From: a virus
Virus record (IMG/VR): IMGVR_UViG_3300032431_000027
Location: 1-34,466 of that record
Direction: 5' to 3' (one strand)
Length of the DNA: 34,466 nt
In this document: in pieces, positions 29,335 through 34,466 of the stretch
Layout: the number at the start of each line of letters is the position of its first letter
How positions within the stretch are numbered: position 1 is the first letter of the stretch
Notes under the pieces: model-generated
What the model was told of the DNA's origin: nothing
What the model saw: the letters and a program-made list of their open reading frames with translations, nothing else
Databases searched by the model: none
Translations under genes and position numbers: made by a program

Positions 29335-30893
29335 GCAATGAGCTCTCCCAGCTGCTACCCGCAACAGACGCCGCGCACTACAGCGCGGCGTCTCCGGCTG
29401 TGCTGCTGCCCTACCAGCAGCGCTGGGTAGAAGACGGCAGCCAGCTGAAGGTCGGCGAGAAGAGCAGGCGCATTGGTTTGACGTGGGCAGAAGCTGCGGA
29501 CAATGTTTTGATCGCCGCTCTTGAGCGCAAGGCGGGCGGCCAAAACGTCTACTACATCGGATACAACATGGACATGGCCATCGAATACATCGAGGCCTGT
29601 GCAATGTGGGCGCGCGTTTTCAATCAAGCGGCGAGCGCTGTTGAGGAAGGCGAGGACGTTTTCAAAGACGGCAACGATGAGCGCCACATCAAGACGTACA
29701 CCATCCGCTTTGCTAGCGGATTCCGAATCGTAGCGCTGAGCTCGCGGCCGGCAAACCTGCGCGGCAAACAGGGCGTGGTCGTGATCGACGAGGCGGCATT
29801 TCACGGCCAGCTTGACGAGCTGCTGAAAGCAGCGCTGGCTCTGCTGATCTGGGGCGGCCGCGTGCGCGTGATCAGCACTCACGACGGAGATCAGAACGCT
29901 TTCAATGAGCTGGTACAGGAGATCCGCGCAGGCAAGCGCCGCGGAAGCGTGCATCGGATCGACTTCCATCAGGCCGTTGCGCAAGGGCTTTACAAGCGCA
30001 TTTGCTTGCGCCTGCGCAAGCCGTACGACGCGGCAGAAGAGTCTTTGTGGATCAAGGGCGTCTACGACGTGTACGGCGACGCGGCCGAGGAAGAGCTCGA
30101 TGTTATTCCGAGCCAAGGCACTGGCGCGTGGCTAACCAGCAGCCTGATCGAGGCGCGGATGTTCGATGCGCCGGTGCTGCGCTTTACCGCGGTAAAGGGA
30201 TTTGAGCAGCGCTCGGATCACGACCGCTGGCAAGCGGTGCAGGATTGGCTCGACGTCGAAGTCGAGCCTGCTCTTAAAACGCTGAACCCAAATCTCGACA
30301 GCGTTTTCGGCCAAGATTTTGGCCGCAGCGGAGACCTCACGGTCATGGTGCCGGCGCAGGTTCTGCAGAACCTGTCCCGCCGTGTCCCTTTCCTGCTGGA
30401 GCTGCGCAACACTCCGCACAAACAGCAGGAGCAGATCGCCAATTTCGTGCTCGACCGGCTGCCGAGATTCCGCAAGGCCGCAGTCGATGCACGCGGCAAC
30501 GGCCATGCGCTGAGCGAGTTTCTTGCACAGAAATACGGCTACGAGCGCGTTGAGCTGGTGATGCTCTCGGAGACGTGGTACCGCGAGCAGATGGGGCAGC
30601 TGAAGGCCGCATTCGAAGACGCGCTGATCGAGCTGCCACGCGACAAGGATGTCCTTGCTGACCTGCGCGCGTTCAAAGTTGTGCGCGGCGTCGCTCGAAT
30701 TCCAGACGGCAAATCGAAAGGCAGCGACGGCGGACAGCGACACGGCGACGCCGGCATCGCGATCGCCCTCATGCATTACGCCAGCAGGCAGGACGTCGAA
30801 TTCATCGACTCGCACCGGGTGAAGGCCTGCGATGAGTTCGATGACCAGCAAATCCGTACCGGCGGGCGCTGGCGCGTACACAAGGATTTTTGA
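29331..30893 (+). CDS. Terminase large subunit (Mu gp28 type)
   Basis: A 520-residue packaging motor. Residues 41-55 form a Walker A-like loop (VGEKSRRIGLTWAEA), 147-157 the Walker B (GVVVIDEAAFH), and the nuclease part has GQDFGRSGDLTVMV (about 324-337) and VDARGNGHALSEF (about 384-396) with acidic residues. The end reads GRWRVHKDF. It pumps DNA into the prohead and cuts it, for Mu-like phages by headful packaging from the integrated copy. The start overlaps the small terminase stop. The length is normal. Confidence 0.93.
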   Translation: MSNELSQLLPATDAAHYSAASPAVLLPYQQRWVEDGSQLKVGEKSRRIGLTWAEAADNVLIAALERKAGGQNVYYIGYNMDMAIEYIEACAMWARVFNQAASAVEEGEDVFKDGNDERHIKTYTIRFASGFRIVALSSRPANLRGKQGVVVIDEAAFHGQLDELLKAALALLIWGGRVRVISTHDGDQNAFNELVQEIRAGKRRGSVHRIDFHQAVAQGLYKRICLRLRKPYDAAEESLWIKGVYDVYGDAAEEELDVIPSQGTGAWLTSSLIEARMFDAPVLRFTAVKGFEQRSDHDRWQAVQDWLDVEVEPALKTLNPNLDSVFGQDFGRSGDLTVMVPAQVLQNLSRRVPFLLELRNTPHKQQEQIANFVLDRLPRFRKAAVDARGNGHALSEFLAQKYGYERVELVMLSETWYREQMGQLKAAFEDALIELPRDKDVLADLRAFKVVRGVARIPDGKSKGSDGGQRHGDAGIAIALMHYASRQDVEFIDSHRVKACDEFDDQQIRTGGRWRVHKDF

Positions 30894-30895
30894 AA

Positions 30896-32446
30896 ATGGT
30901 CACGTCACGCATTCTCGGCCCTGACGGCCACCCGATCGAGTACGACGTTCTCCGCGAAGAGGTCGCGCAGGGTGGGCTCACCGGAATCCGGCAGGTCTGG
31001 CACGCGAGCGAAGCGAACGGGCTGACGCCGCAGCGCCTGGCAAGAATCCTCGAAGAGGCTACGCACGGGTCGGCGCAGGCGTATCTGACGCTAGCGGAGG
31101 AGATGGAAGAGCGGGACCTCCACTACGCCTCCGTCTTGGGCACGAGAAAGCTCGCGCTCGCCGGCCTGGACGTTCGAGTCGACGCTGCTTCCGACGATGC
31201 CCAGGACGTGCGCATCGCGGACGCCGTGCGCGAGATCATCGAACTGCCGAGCTTTGGCGAATCCCTTTTTGAGCTCACCGACGCACTCGGCAAGGGCTAC
31301 TCCGCTATCGAGATCGTGTGGGATTCAAGCGCGAAGCAGTGGATGCCGGATCGGTTCATTCACCGCGATCCCCGCTGGTTCCAGTTCGATCGCGAAACCG
31401 GGCAGGAGCTGCGGCTGCTTGACGAACGGGACCCGGTCAACGGGCTCGCGTTGGCGGCCTTTAAGTTCATTGTTCACAAACCGCGCATTCGCAGCGGCCT
31501 ACCGATCCGCGGCGGCCTCGCGCGGCTGGCCGCCCCGGGGTATATGTGCAAGGCGTGGAGCTGGCGAGACTGGATGGCGTTCGCCGACATTTTCGGCTTG
31601 CCGATGCGCGTTGGCCGATACGGCCCGGGCGCGACCAAGGCTGATATCAGCAAACTGATGTCCGCCGTGGCAAATCTTGGCAGCGATGCGGCCGCAGTGC
31701 TGCCAGACAGCACGCGCATCGAGTTTGAAGCGGCACCGAACACCGCTGGCGCGGCCGATTTTTTCGAGCGGCTGGCAGGCTTTTGGGATCGCCAGATCAG
31801 CAAGGGCGTGCTGGGCCAGACGATGACCGCCGACGACGGCGCGAGTCTTGCGCAGGCAAAAGTGCACAACGACGTGCGGCTGGATCTGCTTCTAGCAGAC
31901 AGCAAGTCCCTGCAGAACACTCTCAACCGCATGCTTGTGCGGCCGTTTGTCGACCTGAATTTCGGGCCCGGACGCTACCCGAAGCTAGTCGTGCAAGTGC
32001 CCGACACTGAGGACACTGCAGCGCTGGTGGATGCACTTGAAAAACTGGTCCCGCTGGGCCTAGAGGTCGAGCAATCCGTGATCCGCGACAAGCTGGGCCT
32101 GCCGGACCCGGCCAGCGGCGCGGTACTGCTGCGAGCGCCGGCTGCAGCTGCGCCGCTGCCCGCACAGCTTCAACAAGCCGCGAATCGCGAGCTGCCCGAC
32201 GCGTCCACTGCCGACGACCAGGCCGAGCAACTTGAGCGTGCGGCCGCGCCGGCATGGGAGAACGTGCTGCAGGCGATCGAGGAAATCGTCGAGAGCGCTG
32301 AAAGCCTTGAAGACCTGCGCGAAAAGTTGCAGGCCGCGTACACCGAACTACCGCGCGAGCAACTCGGTGAAGTACTGGCGATGGCGTTCGCCGCGGCGGA
32401 GCTAGCCGGTCGCTACGACGTGGCGCAGGAGTCAGGTCGTGGCTGA
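30896..32446 (+). CDS. Portal protein (DUF935, Mu gp29)
   Basis: A 516-residue portal with the DUF935 pattern: ILGPDGHPIEYDVLREEV near the start, then LYLTLAEEMEERDLHYASVLGTRKLAL-like packing (here AYLTLAEEMEERDLHYASVLG), YSAIEIVWDSS, FIVHKPRIRSGLPIRGGLAR and FADIFGLPMRVGRYGPGA. The C-terminal 100 residues are acidic and helical. It forms the ring through which DNA enters the head. I chose the ATG at 30896; a TTG two codons upstream overlaps the terminase stop. The stop overlaps the next GTG. Confidence 0.93.
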   Translation: MVTSRILGPDGHPIEYDVLREEVAQGGLTGIRQVWHASEANGLTPQRLARILEEATHGSAQAYLTLAEEMEERDLHYASVLGTRKLALAGLDVRVDAASDDAQDVRIADAVREIIELPSFGESLFELTDALGKGYSAIEIVWDSSAKQWMPDRFIHRDPRWFQFDRETGQELRLLDERDPVNGLALAAFKFIVHKPRIRSGLPIRGGLARLAAPGYMCKAWSWRDWMAFADIFGLPMRVGRYGPGATKADISKLMSAVANLGSDAAAVLPDSTRIEFEAAPNTAGAADFFERLAGFWDRQISKGVLGQTMTADDGASLAQAKVHNDVRLDLLLADSKSLQNTLNRMLVRPFVDLNFGPGRYPKLVVQVPDTEDTAALVDALEKLVPLGLEVEQSVIRDKLGLPDPASGAVLLRAPAAAAPLPAQLQQAANRELPDASTADDQAEQLERAAAPAWENVLQAIEEIVESAESLEDLREKLQAAYTELPREQLGEVLAMAFAAAELAGRYDVAQESGRG

Positions 32447-33683
32447 CACGGCGGCTGGAGACCCTCGCGTTCGGGGCGTGCTGCGCCAGCCCTTTGCTCA
32501 GCAAGTGGCTTTTTTCCGCGCAAAACTGGGCACCTTGATTCCGACCGCTGGTTGGCGCGACGTGATGCGCCAGCAGCACGATCGGGCTTTCATGGTGGCC
32601 GGCGCGCAGAACGCGGACCTGCTGTCCGGGCTCGCGGCGGCTGTCGAACGGACGATCTCGCAGGGCGGCAGCATCGAGAGTTTTCGCGACGATTTCCGTC
32701 AGCTGGTTCGCCAAACCGGTTGGGATTACTCGGGCGAATTTAATCAGCGCACGCGCACGATCTACCGCACAAACATGTCGGCAAGTTATGCGGCCGGCAG
32801 AACTGCTCAGCTGCGCGACGGCGACTTTGATTTTCTGATGTATAAGCACGGCGGGTCGGCAGATCCGCGGCCGGAGCATTTGGCGTGGGACGGCCTGGTG
32901 CTGCCGGCAGACCACCCGTTTTGGGAGACCCACACGCCTCCAAACGGCTGGGGCTGTTCGTGCCGCGTTGTCGGCCTGCGGCGGCCCGAGGATGCGGCGC
33001 GGCTCGGCGGAGATTCCTCCAAGGAACTGCCAAAGGGCTGGGACGAACGCGACCTGGCGACCGGTGGTGCACCGCGGGGAATCGACGAGGGCTGGGACTA
33101 CCGGCCCGGCGACAGCGTCAGCGATATCGTGCAGGCAATGGCTGAGAAGTCGCAGCAGTGGGATTACACGCTGGCGAAGGCCTTCATGCAGGACGTACCG
33201 GAAGTGGCGCGCGACCGATTAGCCGAGGCCTATCGACGGCTGCCGTCAGTCGCCACGGCGACGAAGCTCTATGCGCAGGGCGTCGTGGAACAGCTGCCGC
33301 GGCAGGATTACTTGACCCTCGGATTGCTCACGTCGAGCCAGATCGCGAAGGTCAGCGCGCTCAAATCTGTTGACGTAGCGCAGTTTGATTTTGCACTCGA
33401 CCGGATCTCCGTGACTAACAGCCAGCGCAAGCACGGGAATGAGAAAACCGAGGCGGCGCGTGGGCAGCGCGCGGTCACGACGGCCGACTATCGATTGCTC
33501 CCGCAGCTCGTAGATGCGCCCGACGCTGTGTCCGATGCCGGCACGTCAAGGGAGAACGGGCTGCCGCTGGTCGAGTACCGCAAACGTTTTGGAAGCGAAG
33601 ACCTGGTGGGGGTCTTTGAGATTCGCGAAGGGCGCCGGATGCTCGCGCTCACAACCCTGCTCGTCAAGAAAATCAAACCGTGA
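32439..33683 (+). CDS. F: Head morphogenesis protein gpF with extra C-terminal domain
   Basis: A 414-residue protein. Residues 60-185 match the Mu F minor-head domain: TIYRTNMSASYAAGR, then DPRPEHLAWDGLVLP and the closing HTPPNGWGCSCRVVGL with two Cys. After a linker, residues about 290-412 form a second domain (LTLGLLTSSQIAKVSALKSVDV, SVTNSQRKHGNE, then LVEYRKRF and ALTTLLVKK) resembling the phage Barnase-EndoU-ColicinE5/D-RelE-like (PBECR) nuclease fold. Such domains are known to be fused to gpF-type proteins and may be injected. Mu F itself lacks such an activity. Start GTG at 32439 overlaps the portal stop. The second-domain call is by pattern only. Confidence 0.88.
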   Translation: MADTAAGDPRVRGVLRQPFAQQVAFFRAKLGTLIPTAGWRDVMRQQHDRAFMVAGAQNADLLSGLAAAVERTISQGGSIESFRDDFRQLVRQTGWDYSGEFNQRTRTIYRTNMSASYAAGRTAQLRDGDFDFLMYKHGGSADPRPEHLAWDGLVLPADHPFWETHTPPNGWGCSCRVVGLRRPEDAARLGGDSSKELPKGWDERDLATGGAPRGIDEGWDYRPGDSVSDIVQAMAEKSQQWDYTLAKAFMQDVPEVARDRLAEAYRRLPSVATATKLYAQGVVEQLPRQDYLTLGLLTSSQIAKVSALKSVDVAQFDFALDRISVTNSQRKHGNEKTEAARGQRAVTTADYRLLPQLVDAPDAVSDAGTSRENGLPLVEYRKRFGSEDLVGVFEIREGRRMLALTTLLVKKIKP

Positions 33684-33760
33684 CTTGGTCCCTACGTACG
33701 AAGGGCTTCTGGGCGCGACCCAGGGCATGCGTGCCGCGGATCAAAGGGGCTGAGCGATGA
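33680..33760 (+). CDS. Possible 26-residue peptide between F and G
   Basis: A GTG overlaps the gpF stop (GTGA), and the short frame ends in an ATGA overlap with gpG. The product is basic with several aromatic residues (VTWSLRTKGFWARPRACVPRIKGAER). It fills the 73-base gap exactly with coupling on both sides, which suggests real translation, perhaps to pass ribosomes on to gpG. No family is recognised and the length is very small, so confidence is low. Confidence 0.35.
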   Translation: MTWSLRTKGFWARPRACVPRIKGAER

Positions 33761-34305
33761 GCCAGGGCAACGCTTTTGTGATCCAGCTCGACGACTCGGC
33801 GGTTCAGGAAATGCTCGGCCGCCTGCAGCAACTGGGTGATCAGAGAAGGCTTCTGCAGGAAATCGGCGAGCACGTGGCCGAGACAACAAAGCGGCGTTTC
33901 GACACCAGCCGCGCCCCAGACGGCTCGCCGTGGGCCGCAAACACGCAGACAACGCTCGAACGATTTCTCAACAAATACAAGAGCAGTTTCAGCAGCAAGA
34001 CGGGGCGAATAAGTGCGCAGGGCGCGCAGCGGGCTTCAGGCAAAAAGCCCTTGGTCGGCGAGACCGGCGCGCTTCGCACAACGATCAACTATCGCGTGGG
34101 CGCCGGATTTGTCGATATCGGCAGTCCGATGGAATACGCACGTGTGCAGCAGCAGGGTGCCGCAGCCCGGAGCTTCGCGGGCGGCAAGGCACCCTGGGGC
34201 GACATCCCGGCCCGTCCGTTTCTTGGCCTTTCCTCGGACGATTCGAACTGGCTGGGTGAGCGAGTAAGCAGGGCCCTTGCGGAGGCCGCTGCAGCTTCCG
34301 GCTGA
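33757..34305 (+). CDS. G: Virion morphogenesis protein gpG
   Basis: A 182-residue protein of the phage virion morphogenesis family (Mu G type). The start is VIQLDDSAVQEMLGRLQQLGDQRRLLQEIGEHVAETTKRRFDTS. Then come APDGSPWAAN, KPLVGETGALRTTINYRVG, DIGSPMEYARVQQQGA and DIPARPFLGLS, all typical of the family. It takes part in head or tail completion. In Mu the next gene is I (protease), but here the window has no gene after G and gene I lies on the opposite strand at 14395-15393. Confidence 0.88.
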   Translation: MSQGNAFVIQLDDSAVQEMLGRLQQLGDQRRLLQEIGEHVAETTKRRFDTSRAPDGSPWAANTQTTLERFLNKYKSSFSSKTGRISAQGAQRASGKKPLVGETGALRTTINYRVGAGFVDIGSPMEYARVQQQGAAARSFAGGKAPWGDIPARPFLGLSSDDSNWLGERVSRALAEAAAASG

Positions 34306-34466
34306 AATTACCGTCCTCGCAACTTTCTTTCAAACCCGTCCCAGTTTGTCCCAGCAAATCCCAGCCAATTTCGGGTTTATCTAGCTTTTGGCCTGGTGAA
34401 TATCAAGCGCGGGAACAGCTGCGGTAGCCGAGTGCGGCCAGCTCGGCGTCCGGAAATTTTAGATCC
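34306..34466. other. Non-coding right edge, possible phage end
   Basis: The last 161 bases follow gpG and are more AT-rich than the genes. They carry three TCCCAG words at exact 10-bp spacing and a GATAAAC word on the minus strand (about 34382-34376), similar to the GATAAAT words at the left edge but inverted. This would suit the outer end of a transposable phage. The frame of gpG stays open after its stop, but no start or ribosome site supports a gene. Where phage DNA would end and host DNA begin cannot be seen. Confidence 0.4.
34338..34367. repeat. Three 10-bp repeats with TCCCAG core
   Basis: GTCCCAGTTT, GTCCCAGCAA and ATCCCAGCCA follow one another directly, so TCCCAG recurs every 10 bp, on one face of the helix. 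Helically phased repeats of this sort usually bind a protein array. At the phage edge they could be transposase or host-factor sites. The repeat is direct observation, its role inference. Confidence 0.55.

Noticed and set aside
34306-34466. Readthrough extension of gpG
   Set aside because: The frame stays open after the TGA, but gpG already ends at the family's normal length and no readthrough signal is evident.
1-34466. tRNA genes, CRISPR arrays, tyrosine integrase, DNA methylase (Mom-like)
   Set aside because: No cloverleaf, no spaced repeat array and no matching protein motifs were seen by reading; a tool search was not possible.

Overview
The window is almost entirely one transposable (Mu-like) bacteriophage or prophage of a high-GC bacterium. 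GC content is roughly 60-65 % by eye. Genes are packed with many ATGA, GTGA and TGATG overlaps, and GTG starts are common. The best comparison is the Pseudomonas B3/D3112-type transposable siphoviruses. They combine a Mu-type transposition system and head (MuA, MuB, GemA, Mor, terminase, portal, gpF, gpG, gpI, gpT) with a long non-contractile tail. Here the tape-measure protein is 1776 residues and there is no sheath gene. The host is probably a gamma- or betaproteobacterium, but nothing in the window fixes it, because no host gene is recognisable.

Layout. (1) 1-15393, minus strand, reading right to left: protease with nested scaffold (I/Z), decoration-like protein, major capsid (gpT), FluMu gp35-like protein, DUF1320, tail terminator-like gp37, a small linker protein, tail tube, tail chaperones G and GT made through a -1 frameshift, tape measure, a jelly-roll-like tail protein, a tail hub protein, and two tandem paralogous tail-tip proteins. 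(2) 15394-15728: a divergent control region with promoter-like sequences for both directions and GTTACG palindromes. (3) 15538-17152, plus strand: a mostly ATGA-coupled cassette of small unknown genes ending in a probable ribbon-helix-helix regulator. (4) 17153-25781, plus strand: early/middle region with Ner-like HTH, membrane peptide, IclR-like winged helix, coiled-coil protein, transposase A, ATPase B, several small genes, DUF3164, DUF2786, GemA, a zinc-motif protein and Mor, then a terminator. (5) 25959-34305, plus strand: holin, lytic transglycosylase, nested spanins Rz/Rz1, a TraR/DksA zinc finger, DUF2730, a winged-helix protein, small terminase, large terminase, portal, gpF (with an extra C-terminal domain) and gpG. 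(6) About 160-180 non-coding bases at each edge carry short repeats and may be the phage ends.

How it works together: A and B carry out replicative transposition. The Ner-like, RHH and IclR-like proteins are candidate early regulators. Mor should activate the later genes. Terminase, portal, F and G (plus strand) and I/Z, T and the tail genes (minus strand) build the virion. Holin, transglycosylase and spanins lyse the cell.

Most unusual points: the late module is split exactly between gpG and gpI, with the I-to-tail half inverted and placed upstream of the early genes, so the transposase sits mid-genome. A very complete frameshift signal (AAAAAAC, 5-nt spacer, 9-bp hairpin) lies in the tail chaperone genes. 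Perfect hairpins follow only the capsid and tail-tube genes. GTTACG palindromes overlap both divergent promoters. gpF carries a C-terminal PBECR-like nuclease domain. No Mu c-type repressor or tail fibre gene was found.
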